Part shown: positions 1-5,699 of the stretch, one piece after another
How positions within the stretch are numbered: the first letter of the stretch is position 1
How the letters are laid out: each line of letters starts with the position of its first letter
NCBI GenBank assembly: GCA_900549215.1
Contig: URNJ01000077.1
Span: 1-8,124 of the forward strand
Origin: an uncultured Collinsella sp.
Lineage (GTDB): Bacteria > Actinomycetota > Coriobacteriia > Coriobacteriales > Coriobacteriaceae
Direction: 5' to 3'
DNA: 8,124 nt
Notes under the pieces: generated by a model
What the model was told of the DNA's origin: nothing
What the model saw: only the letters and a program-made list of their open reading frames with translations
The model's database searches: none
Made by a program: the position numbers and the translations under genes

Positions 1-2
1 AG

Positions 3-920
3 CTTTCCGATGCCCGCGCCGCGCTGGAGCTTGCCGAGGAAATGGGCGATGACCCCGACGCCGCTGCGTTGCGTGAGGAGGCTGCCTCCACGGCGGAGCG
101 CCTATCCCGTGCCATCGACGAGCTTGAGCTTTCGAGCTGGTTTACCGGTGAGTTCGATCACGGCGATGCCATCGTGACCATCAAGCCCGGACAGGGTGGT
201 CTGGAGGCCCAGGACTGGACCTTCATGCTCTTTAAGATGTACATGAAGTACTGCCAGCGTCGCGGCTGGAAGATCACCATCAACGACTGTCCCGCGGCCG
301 AGGTCATCGGCATCGACCGCGCGACCTTTACCGTCGAGGGCAAGGACGCATTTGGCATGCTGCGCGCCGAGGCCGGCGTCCACCGCTTGGTTCGCATTAG
401 CCCCACCGACGACAAGAAGCGCCGCCAGACCACGTTTGCCGGCGTCGAGGTCATCCCCGTGCTACCCGATGATATCGACATCGAGATCAGTCCCGATGAC
501 ATCCGCGTTGACGTGTACCACGCGAGCGGCCCGGGCGGCCAGGGCGTCAACACCACCGACTCCGCCGTGCGCGTGACGCATTTCCCCAGCGGCATTGTGG
601 TTACTTGCCAAAACGAGCGCAGCCAGATCCAGAACAAGGCCGCGTGCATGCAGATCCTCAAGGCTCGCCTGTACGAGATTGAGCTCGAGAAGCGCGCCGA
701 GGCCCTGGATGAGATTCGCGGACCCAAGACCACGATTGGTTTTGGCAACCAGATTCGCAGCTACGTGCTCTACCCGTACCAGATGGTCAAAGACCTACGC
801 ACGGGCGTGGAGACCAGCAATGTCGAGGCCGTCCTTGACGATGGCGACCTGGACCCGTTTGTTATTGGCTACCATCGTTGGGCCACCGGCAATGCCGATG
901 CAGAAGGCTCGGAGGTCTAA
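3..920 (+). CDS. prfB: Peptide chain release factor 2 (RF2), 5'-truncated by window edge
   Basis: RF2 acts in the ribosomal A site at UAA and UGA stop codons and triggers hydrolysis of the peptidyl-tRNA ester. The frame is open from base 3 (LSDARAALELAEEMGDD) to the TAA at 918-920. This gives 305 residues, so about 60 N-terminal residues of a roughly 365-residue protein lie off the left edge, including the region where many prfB genes carry a programmed frameshift. The catalytic GGQ loop (SGPGGQGVNTTDSAVR) is at 534-542, and RF2-type segments follow: CQNERSQIQNKAACMQILKA, GFGNQIRSYVLYPY and KDLRTGVETSN. The ATG at 42 is internal, not the true start. The stop-codon-recognition tripeptide, normally SPF in RF2, reads SPT (399-407), and the loop after it is lysine-rich (DDKKRRQTTF). 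The RF2 rather than RF1 assignment rests on the SP dipeptide, the QTTFAGVEV segment and the C-terminal sequence. The family call is secure. Confidence 0.96.
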   Translation, partial: LSDARAALELAEEMGDDPDAAALREEAASTAERLSRAIDELELSSWFTGEFDHGDAIVTIKPGQGGLEAQDWTFMLFKMYMKYCQRRGWKITINDCPAAEVIGIDRATFTVEGKDAFGMLRAEAGVHRLVRISPTDDKKRRQTTFAGVEVIPVLPDDIDIEISPDDIRVDVYHASGPGGQGVNTTDSAVRVTHFPSGIVVTCQNERSQIQNKAACMQILKARLYEIELEKRAEALDEIRGPKTTIGFGNQIRSYVLYPYQMVKDLRTGVETSNVEAVLDDGDLDPFVIGYHRWATGNADAEGSEV

Positions 921-922
921 AA

Positions 923-1005
923 CATCGGGCGGCTTCAAGCCGATGCCAAGCCCAACGGTTGGACGGGTTTGTATCCAGAGCAAACCCTGCGCAGGGGTGG
1001 TTTTT
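923..1005 (+). other. Hairpin-rich prfB 3' region, possible weak terminator
   Basis: Just after the prfB stop, CATCGG (923-928) can pair with CCGATG (940-945). A nested alternative is CGGCTT with AAGCCG. Further on, the palindrome CCCTGCGCAGGG (985-996) is followed four bases later by TTTTT (1001-1005). The second element could be a weak intrinsic terminator for prfB, but its stem has almost no loop and the T-run is offset, so the case is modest. A possible -10 hexamer, TAGAAT, occurs at 1020-1025 without a convincing -35. Confidence 0.3.
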
Positions 1006-1045
1006 GTCCGGTGAATCGGTAGAATCGAATACGGCAAGAAGTTCG

Positions 1046-1073
1046 AAGCGCATCCGATGGGGTGCGCTTTTTT
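1046..1073 (+). terminator. Intrinsic terminator directly upstream of the yitT ribosome binding site
   Basis: The stem AAGCGCATCC (1046-1055), loop GATG and partner GGGTGCGCTT (1060-1069) give ten pairs including one wobble. The stem runs into six consecutive T residues (1068-1073). The form is that of a rho-independent terminator for + strand transcription. It ends one base before the Shine-Dalgarno stretch of the next gene, leaving no room for a promoter between hairpin and gene. It may simply end prfB transcription, or it may act as a leader attenuator for yitT. Confidence 0.8.
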
Positions 1074-1085
1074 GAGGGAGGCAGC

Positions 1086-1976
1086 ATGGCATATCGTCTG
1101 GACATCAAGCGCATTCTTTCGATGAACTTCTTTCACGACCTGCCCCAGATTATGCTGGGCTGCGCTCTGGCCGCTATCGCGACGGACCTGTTTTTGATCC
1201 CCAACGGTCTTGCTGCCGGCGGCGTTACGGGTCTCGCCACGATTATCCAGGCGGTCGGTGCATCGCGCGGCCTATCGCTTCCCGTTGGTATTCAGACGAT
1301 CGTGATGAACGCCTTGCTGTTGTTGGTCGTTATGCGCGAGGGCGGCATGTTCTACGTGGTGCAGACCGCGACGGGCTTTGTGCTGCTGGGCTTCTTTACC
1401 GATCTGTTCGCCCCGTTTGTAGCACCTCTGGCGGATGCGGACCTGATGCTCCCTGCCATGTGGGGCGGCATTATTACGGGCATCGGTTACGGCATGGTGC
1501 TGCGCGCCGGCGCCAACACCGGCGGCTCGGACACGATTGGCCAAATCATCTCGCGTAACACCTCGCTGCCGGTGGGCTCGACCGTCATGGCGATCGATGT
1601 TGCCGTATGCGCGCTGTCGGCTCCGGTCTTTTCAATCGAAAACGCACTATATGCAGGCCTTTCGATGGTCATTAGCGGCTACGTGATCGATGCCGTGGTC
1701 GATGGTGGCAACAAACGCCGTATGGTACTCATCATCTCGGACAAGTTTCCTGATATCGCTGCCGATATCATGTATGGTCTGGGTCGTGGTTGTACCAAGT
1801 TTAAGGCGACTGGCATGTATTCGGGTGCCGAGAAGCCGGTGATTATGGTCATCGTGAGCCGTCGAGAGCTCAATACCCTCAAGACGATCGTGCGCGAGCG
1901 CGATCCTCACGCCATTGTGACGGTCGCTGACGTTACGGAAGCCTTCGGCGAGGGATTCAAGGACATTAGCGCGTAG
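1086..1976 (+). CDS. YitT-family membrane protein (DUF161 plus DUF2179)
   Basis: This is a 296-residue integral membrane protein of the YitT family, whose biochemical role is unsettled; members are often annotated as membrane or putative transporter proteins. The N-terminal membrane part (about residues 20-205) carries the two family hallmarks. The first is LIPNGLAAGGVTGLA (37-51). The second is GMVLRAGANTGGSDTIGQII (136-155). Hydrophobic segments lie near 20-38, 66-84, 90-110, 124-140, 166-182 and 188-205. The C-terminal soluble domain (about 210-290, RRMVLIISDKFPDIAADIM to VTVADVTEAFGEGF) matches the DUF2179 fold. The ATG at 1086 is preferred over an in-frame ATG at 1062 because GAGGGAGG (1074-1081) lies just before it and because 1062 falls inside the terminator hairpin. 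The length fits the family (about 280-300). It probably forms a single-gene unit, with expression possibly gated by the upstream hairpin. The substrate cannot be read from the sequence. Confidence 0.9.
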   Translation: MAYRLDIKRILSMNFFHDLPQIMLGCALAAIATDLFLIPNGLAAGGVTGLATIIQAVGASRGLSLPVGIQTIVMNALLLLVVMREGGMFYVVQTATGFVLLGFFTDLFAPFVAPLADADLMLPAMWGGIITGIGYGMVLRAGANTGGSDTIGQIISRNTSLPVGSTVMAIDVAVCALSAPVFSIENALYAGLSMVISGYVIDAVVDGGNKRRMVLIISDKFPDIAADIMYGLGRGCTKFKATGMYSGAEKPVIMVIVSRRELNTLKTIVRERDPHAIVTVADVTEAFGEGFKDISA

Positions 1977-2010
1977 GGTCGACCGCGTTCCATCCAAAAG
2001 ACGTTCACAT

Positions 2011-2028
2011 TGATAAACCGTTTCATCA
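2011..2028. promoter_or_regulatory. Candidate operator palindrome upstream of the transketolase genes
   Basis: The 18-mer TGATAAACCGTTTCATCA has seven of nine symmetric base pairs and a central CG. This resembles the layout of many LacI-family operators (outer TGA/TCA-type half sites, AA..CG..TT core). It lies about 35 bases past the yitT stop and 155 bases before the transketolase start. No regulator gene is in the window, so this is suggestive only. An overlapping short hairpin (AACCG with CGGTT, 2016-2034) lacks a T-run and does not look like a terminator. Confidence 0.3.
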
Positions 2029-2069
2029 GCGGTTCTGCCTGCTAAATTGTTCAAATAATGATAAAAACT

Positions 2070-2098
2070 CTGGTAAAGCCATCAGTTTCCAGCATAAT
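2070..2098 (+). promoter_or_regulatory. Possible promoter of the transketolase pair
   Basis: CATAAT (2093-2098) is a good -10 match, and CTGGTA (2070-2075) is a weak -35 at a 17-base spacing. The surrounding 2040-2100 stretch is conspicuously AT-rich for this genome. This would give a leader of about 80 bases. No other -10/-35 pair in the 1977-2183 gap is better, but the -35 match is poor. Confidence 0.35.
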
Positions 2099-2183
2099 GA
2101 ATGACGTACGTGCATTGCGGCTGTGTTGGGATTACTTTCCGTGCCGTGCGCATTTTGTCTAATGAGGATGAAAGGAAGGCACA

Positions 2184-3014
2184 ATGAGCGACGAAGAGCT
2201 CAAAAAGGTTGCCAACGAGGTAAGGAAGGGCATCGTCACCGGCGTGCACGCTGCCAAGTCCGGCCATCCGGGCGGTTCGCTCGGCGCTGCCGACATCATG
2301 ACCTATCTGTACTTTGAGGAAATGAACGTCGACCCGTCCGACCCCCGCAAGGCCGACCGCGACCGCTTCGTGCTTTCCAAGGGTCACTGCGCGCCTGGTC
2401 TGTACGCCGTGCTCGCCGAGCGCGGATTCTTCCCCAAGGAGGACCTCGAGACGCTGCGCCACATCGGCAGTCACCTGCAGGGCCATCCCAACATGAACGA
2501 CACCCCGGGCGTCGACATGTCCACCGGCTCGCTGGGCGAGGGCATCTCCGCCGCCGTGGGCATGGCGGTTGCCGCCAAGCACTGGGGCGACGACTATCGC
2601 ACCTACGCCCTGCTGGGCGATGGCGAGAGCGAGGAGGGCCAGGTCTGGGAGGCCGCCATGTTTGCCGGCAACCAGCAGCTCGACAACCTCTGCGTGATCG
2701 TCGACCACAACGGCCTGCAGATCGACGGCCCTGTCGAGGAGGTCAACGACCCCATGCCGCTGGCAGACAAGTTCCGTGCTTTTAAGTTCCACGTGGTGGA
2801 ACTCGCCGACGGCAACGACTTCGACCAGATTCGCGCCGCCTTTGCCGAGGCTCGCGCTACCAAGGGCCAGCCGACCGCCATCATCGCCGAGACCCTGAAG
2901 GGCAAGGGCGTGTCCTTTATGGAGAACCAGGTTGGTTGGCACGGCAAGGCCCCCAACGATGAACAGTTTGAGCAGGCCATGGCAGAGCTCACGGCCGCCG
3001 GAGAGGAGCTCTAG
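2184..3014 (+). CDS. Transketolase, N-terminal (thiamine-diphosphate-binding) subunit
   Basis: This is the pyrophosphate-binding half of a split transketolase. With the next gene product it forms the cytoplasmic enzyme that transfers two-carbon ketol units between sugar phosphates in the non-oxidative pentose phosphate pathway. In its 276 residues the family motifs appear in order: SGHPGGSLGAADI (26-38, His28), LSKGHCAPGLYAVL (64-77), the STGSLGEGISAAVGMA segment (113-128), and the thiamine-diphosphate/Mg2+ motif GDGESEEGQVWEAA (145-158) ending in VDHNGLQIDGP (173-183). GVSFMENQVGWHGKAP (242-257) carries the conserved histidine near the active site. The start is fixed by AAAGGAAGG (2171-2179) before ATG. 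The length matches stand-alone N-terminal subunits of anaerobes. The stop lies one base before the partner's start, so the two are almost certainly co-translated in equal amounts. Confidence 0.95.
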   Translation: MSDEELKKVANEVRKGIVTGVHAAKSGHPGGSLGAADIMTYLYFEEMNVDPSDPRKADRDRFVLSKGHCAPGLYAVLAERGFFPKEDLETLRHIGSHLQGHPNMNDTPGVDMSTGSLGEGISAAVGMAVAAKHWGDDYRTYALLGDGESEEGQVWEAAMFAGNQQLDNLCVIVDHNGLQIDGPVEEVNDPMPLADKFRAFKFHVVELADGNDFDQIRAAFAEARATKGQPTAIIAETLKGKGVSFMENQVGWHGKAPNDEQFEQAMAELTAAGEEL

Positions 3015-3015
3015 G

Positions 3016-3957
3016 ATGGCAGACGTCAAGAAAATCGCCACGCGCGTAAGCTACGGCGAGGCCCTCGTCGAGCTCGCCAACGAACACGATGACTTTGTGG
3101 TCCTCGACGCCGACCTGGCCGCCGCCACGCAGACCGGCAAGTTTAAGGCCGCCTGCCCCGACCGTTTCTTTGATGTGGGCATTGCCGAGAGCAACCTGAT
3201 GGGCGTCGCCGCCGGTATCGCGACCACTGGCCGCGTTGCCTTCGCGAGCACCTTTGCCATGTTCGCTGCCGGTCGCGCCTTTGAGCAGGTCCGCAACTCC
3301 ATCGGCTATCCGCACCTTAACGTTAAGATCGGTGCCACGCACGCCGGTATCTCGGTGGGCGAGGATGGCGCCACGCACCAGTGCTGCGAGGATATCGCCC
3401 TGATGAGATCCATTCCCGGCATGACCGTCATCGTTCCCGCCGACGACGTCGAGGCCCGCGCCGTGACACGCGCCGCCTACGAGTGCGACGGCCCCGTGTA
3501 CATGCGCTTTGCCCGTCTGGCCTCGCCGGTTATCAACGATCCCGAGACCTACAAGTTCGAGTTGGGTAAGGGTATTGTCATGCGCGAGGGCGCCGATGTG
3601 ACCATCATTGCCTGCGGCCTGATGGTCGGCGAGGCTCTCGAGGCCGCCGAGCAGCTCGCCGCCGAGGGCATCGACGCCGAGGTCATCAACATGCACACCA
3701 TCAAGCCCATCGACGCCGACCTGATCGTCAAGAGCGCCACCAAGACCGGCCACGTCGTGACCGTCGAGGAGCACTCCGTGATCGGTGGCCTGGGCAGCGC
3801 CGTTGCCGACGTCCTGTGCGAGCAGTGCCCGACGCCGCTCAAGAAGATCGGCGTCAACGACACCTTCGGCGAGTCCGGCCCGGGCGCCGAGCTCCTGCAC
3901 AAGTATGGCCTGGACGCCGCCAACATCGTGGCAACCACCAAGGAGTTCTTGGCTTAG
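3016..3957 (+). CDS. Transketolase, C-terminal (pyrimidine-binding) subunit
   Basis: This 313-residue protein is the second half of the split transketolase. It supplies the pyrimidine-binding domain and the C-terminal transketolase domain. DVGIAESNLMGVAAGIA (53-69) contains the catalytic glutamate (Glu58) that activates thiamine diphosphate. STFAMFAAGRAFEQVRN (78-94) and THAGISVGEDGATHQ (108-122) are characteristic. The C-terminal domain runs from about 185 to the end, with VTVEEHSVIGGLGSAVA (248-264) and FGESGPGAELL (284-294). ATG 3016 is chosen because GAGAGGAG (3001-3008) sits seven bases ahead of it and the upstream stop is at 3012-3014. A longer in-frame start at 2932 would overlap the N-terminal subunit gene by 83 bases for no domain gain. 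The order N then C is usual for the split form. It could in principle be confused with the related 1-deoxyxylulose-5-phosphate synthase, but the split organisation and motifs favour transketolase. Confidence 0.95.
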   Translation: MADVKKIATRVSYGEALVELANEHDDFVVLDADLAAATQTGKFKAACPDRFFDVGIAESNLMGVAAGIATTGRVAFASTFAMFAAGRAFEQVRNSIGYPHLNVKIGATHAGISVGEDGATHQCCEDIALMRSIPGMTVIVPADDVEARAVTRAAYECDGPVYMRFARLASPVINDPETYKFELGKGIVMREGADVTIIACGLMVGEALEAAEQLAAEGIDAEVINMHTIKPIDADLIVKSATKTGHVVTVEEHSVIGGLGSAVADVLCEQCPTPLKKIGVNDTFGESGPGAELLHKYGLDAANIVATTKEFLA

Positions 3958-4027
3958 GACAAGGCGGATCTCAAGGACTGCTTCACCAGAACTATAAAAC
4001 TGTTTCGACATTACTATGGAAACCCGG

Positions 4028-4059
4028 CAGGGGCGCTCTCTTGGAGAGCGCCCCTGTTT
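4028..4059 (+). terminator. Strong hairpin, likely terminator of the transketolase operon
   Basis: CAGGGGCGCTCTC (4028-4040) pairs perfectly over 13 bases with GAGAGCGCCCCTG (4044-4056) around a TTG loop. It is followed by only TTT before a C. The stem is very stable and lies 71 bases after the tkt stop, which fits a terminator. The T-run is short, so termination may be incomplete or factor-assisted. Confidence 0.7.
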
Positions 4060-4060
4060 C

Positions 4061-4127
4061 AGTTGCGGTGAAATAAGGACTGATTAGACCTTTTAACTGG
4101 TAAAACAGTCCCTATTTCACCGCAACT
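4061..4127. repeat. 22-bp inverted repeat with 23-base spacer (REP/MITE-like palindrome)
   Basis: The left arm (4061-4082, beginning AGTTGCGGTGAAATA and ending GGACTG) and the right arm (4106-4127, beginning CAGTCC and ending CACCGCAACT) are reverse complements at 21 of 22 positions. The only mismatch is A4076 against C4112. The spacer is AT-rich (4083-4105). Neither arm is followed by a T-run, so it is not a standard terminator. No target-site duplication is evident in the immediate flanks. The size and the isolated intergenic position fit a dispersed palindromic element. A two-fold regulator site or a structured 3' RNA are alternatives. Confidence 0.85.
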
Positions 4128-4168
4128 TATGAAGACGCCCCTCAAGCACGGTCCCATCAGGGAAAAGG

Positions 4169-4216
4169 GCATATATCGACAAAGCGCAATTCAGACCCTT
4201 CCAACTTTGTATATGC
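4169..4216 (+). other. Bulged stem-loop of unknown function
   Basis: GCATAT (4169-4174) and ACAAAG (4179-4184) can pair with CTTTGTATATGC (4205-4216). This gives 12 pairs interrupted by a four-base bulge (ATCG) and a loop of about 20 bases. No T-run follows. It could be part of an untranslated RNA or a chance pairing in an AT-rich patch. Confidence 0.3.
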
Positions 4217-4424
4217 AGCACCCCAAGTAAAACGCGGCGACCCCTTAGTTACCGCAGGCCGGTGCGGCGTAGGCCGCTAATTAGCCCGTCCAAGAATTGG
4301 GATGCAGTTCATAGTGCGCAGCGGGGGCTCCGACATGTCCGAGGACGATTTGGAGAGTAACCCTGTGCCCGGCCGACGGGATCCCTAAGCACGCCATGCT
4401 TCTTATGTGCAGCAAAGCTAATAC

Positions 4425-4433
4425 TGCTAAAAT
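4425..4433 (+). promoter_or_regulatory. Probable extended -10 promoter of ftsEX
   Basis: TGCTAAAAT (4425-4433) combines a TGn extension with the -10 hexamer TAAAAT, a form that often works without a strong -35. It lies about 45 bases before the ftsE GTG, so the leader would be short (about 40 bases). No good -35 is seen at 16-18 bases upstream. A second -10-like TAATAC is at 4419-4424. Confidence 0.5.
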
Positions 4434-4478
4434 ACAAAGCGCTCATGTAGTTTAAACGCACGACGATAAGGAGCACCA

Positions 4479-5699
4479 GTGGGTAACCACTTCCGTACCT
4501 CCGGTGCGGGCGATGATGCCCCCAAGACGCAGGCAGGCGTCCAGGGCAGTCGTTTCGCCACTCCGGATTCAGAGGGCCAGCCTGTTGCTCAGGCCCCCGC
4601 TCAGCCGGCAGATCAGGCACAGCCGGCATCCGATCCCTTTGCCTACAATCCAACCAGCGATGTCGCGCTTTCCGGCACGGCGGGTTTTGAGCCCGTTCAG
4701 GCCGTGACCGCTCGCGTGGAGCAGTCTCAGGCTGGTGCCGCCACGCCGCAGCCTACCATGGCCGGCATTCCCGACCCCTTGGCCCCTGCGACGCCGGCTC
4801 CTCAGCCTGCGCAGTCCGGTCTCTTTGCCGCTATTCCCGACCCCACGCAGCCTGCTGCCCCGGTGGTCGAGAGCGATCAGGCAGCCGAGGTCGCAAGCCT
4901 CGATAACGCGCTCAACAACCCCGATTTTACGTCGGTGTTTGCGCCCATCGATCCGCAGGCCAGCCGCAAGAAGATGGCCAAACAGGCCGGTGTCGAGCCC
5001 GTCATCCTTATGGAGCATGTCACCAAGATCTATCCGGCACAGCCCAACAAGCCTGCACTCGACGACATCAACATCGAGATCTATCCGGGCGAGTTCGTCT
5101 TCCTGGTCGGTCACTCCGGCTCGGGTAAGACCACGCTGCTGTCGACGCTCAACCGTGACGTCAAGCCGACGAGCGGCCGCATCCTGGTTGCCGGTCAGGA
5201 CCTCATGAAGATCAAGAACCGCAAGGTTCCGTTCCTGCGCCGCCAGATTGGCGCCGTGTTCCAGGACTTTAAGCTTCTGCCGCAAAAGACCGCCTACGAA
5301 AACGTGGCGTTTGCCCTGCAGTGCATCGGCAAGCCCAAGGGCGTCATTCGCAGCCAGGTGCCCGAGGTGCTGCGTCTGGTCGGCCTGGCCGATCAGATGG
5401 ACTCGCTGCCCGACCAGCTTTCCGGTGGCGAGCAGCAGCGCGTTGCCGTCGCCCGCGCTATGGTCAACCGTCCGCCGCTGCTGATCTGCGACGAGCCGAC
5501 GGGCAACCTCGACCCGGCGATCTCGCTGGGCATCATGAAGCTGCTCGAGCGTATTAACCGCACTGGCACCACCGTGATCGTCGCCACGCACGACCGCGAG
5601 ATGGTCGATAGCATGCACCGTCGCGTGATCGCCCTTGAGGGCGGCCACGTTATCCGCGACCAGGAGAGGGGAGGTTACGGCAACTATGGCACCAACTAA
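4479..5699 (+). CDS. ftsE: Cell division ATP-binding protein FtsE with long N-terminal extension
   Basis: FtsE is the cytoplasmic ATPase of the FtsEX complex, which drives peptidoglycan hydrolase activation at the division site. The ABC domain spans about residues 174-396: Walker A GHSGSGKTT (211-219), Q-loop FQDFKLLPQKTAYENVAFAL (261-280), signature LSGGEQQ (314-320), Walker B LLICDEP (334-340), D-loop NLDP (343-346) and switch His371 (ATHD). The FQDFKLLPQKTAYENV stretch is typical of FtsE. Ahead of it is an extension of about 170 residues rich in Ala, Pro and Gln with two IPDP motifs (97-100 and 119-122) and no predicted fold. It makes the protein 406 residues against about 220-230 for most FtsE. 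The GTG start is supported by AAGGAG (4468-4473) five bases upstream. Internal ATGs at codons 94, 166 and 178 have no good ribosome binding site. Its end overlaps ftsX by 14 bases, indicating translational coupling. The extension could be cytoplasmic and partner-binding; that is inference. Confidence 0.95.
   Translation: MGNHFRTSGAGDDAPKTQAGVQGSRFATPDSEGQPVAQAPAQPADQAQPASDPFAYNPTSDVALSGTAGFEPVQAVTARVEQSQAGAATPQPTMAGIPDPLAPATPAPQPAQSGLFAAIPDPTQPAAPVVESDQAAEVASLDNALNNPDFTSVFAPIDPQASRKKMAKQAGVEPVILMEHVTKIYPAQPNKPALDDINIEIYPGEFVFLVGHSGSGKTTLLSTLNRDVKPTSGRILVAGQDLMKIKNRKVPFLRRQIGAVFQDFKLLPQKTAYENVAFALQCIGKPKGVIRSQVPEVLRLVGLADQMDSLPDQLSGGEQQRVAVARAMVNRPPLLICDEPTGNLDPAISLGIMKLLERINRTGTTVIVATHDREMVDSMHRRVIALEGGHVIRDQERGGYGNYGTN

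Larger units (their letters stand above)
3958..4478. other. 521-base gene-free region between tkt and ftsE
   Basis: No convincing protein gene is found here on either strand. In order it holds a strong hairpin (4028-4056), a 22-bp near-perfect inverted repeat (4061-4127), a bulged stem-loop (4169-4216), two overlapping and mutually exclusive GC hairpins (4252-4267 and 4264-4277), a 16-base imperfect palindrome (4328-4343), and the probable ftsE promoter near 4425-4433. Base composition is mixed and less GC-rich than the flanking genes. I do not recognise tmRNA, SRP RNA, RNase P RNA, 6S RNA or a known riboswitch in it. A 28-codon ORF at 4302-4388 has no ribosome binding site. Confidence 0.7.

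Noticed and set aside
2082..3041. Long - strand ORF (319 codons) opposite the transketolase N subunit
   Set aside because: It is the antisense shadow of a well-supported gene in GC-rich DNA and has a Gly/Val/Leu/His-rich non-protein-like composition.
2989..4011. Long - strand ORF (340 codons) opposite the transketolase C subunit
   Set aside because: It is a frame created by codon bias on the opposite strand, with no recognisable motif.
4061..4127. CRISPR repeat or integron attC interpretation of the inverted repeat
   Set aside because: There is only one unit, with no spacer series and no adjacent cas or integrase genes.
4302..4388. 28-codon ORF on the + strand (MQFIVRSGGSDMSEDDLE...) in the tkt-ftsE gap
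   Set aside because: It has no ribosome binding site, no recognisable family and no support beyond an open frame of that length; it may be chance.
3958..4478. tmRNA, 6S RNA, SRP RNA or RNase P RNA in the tkt-ftsE gap
   Set aside because: I looked on both strands for tmRNA ends and the conserved SRP and RNase P cores and found none; no 6S-like long hairpin with a central bubble is clear.
4309..4653. 114-codon ORF on the - strand across the ftsE promoter and 5' end
   Set aside because: It overlaps ftsE coding sequence and its promoter, has a Pro/Arg-rich composition typical of antisense frames, and shows no domain.
4569..5648. Long - strand ORF (359 codons) opposite ftsE
   Set aside because: It is an antisense shadow of ftsE, whose ABC motifs are unambiguous on the + strand.
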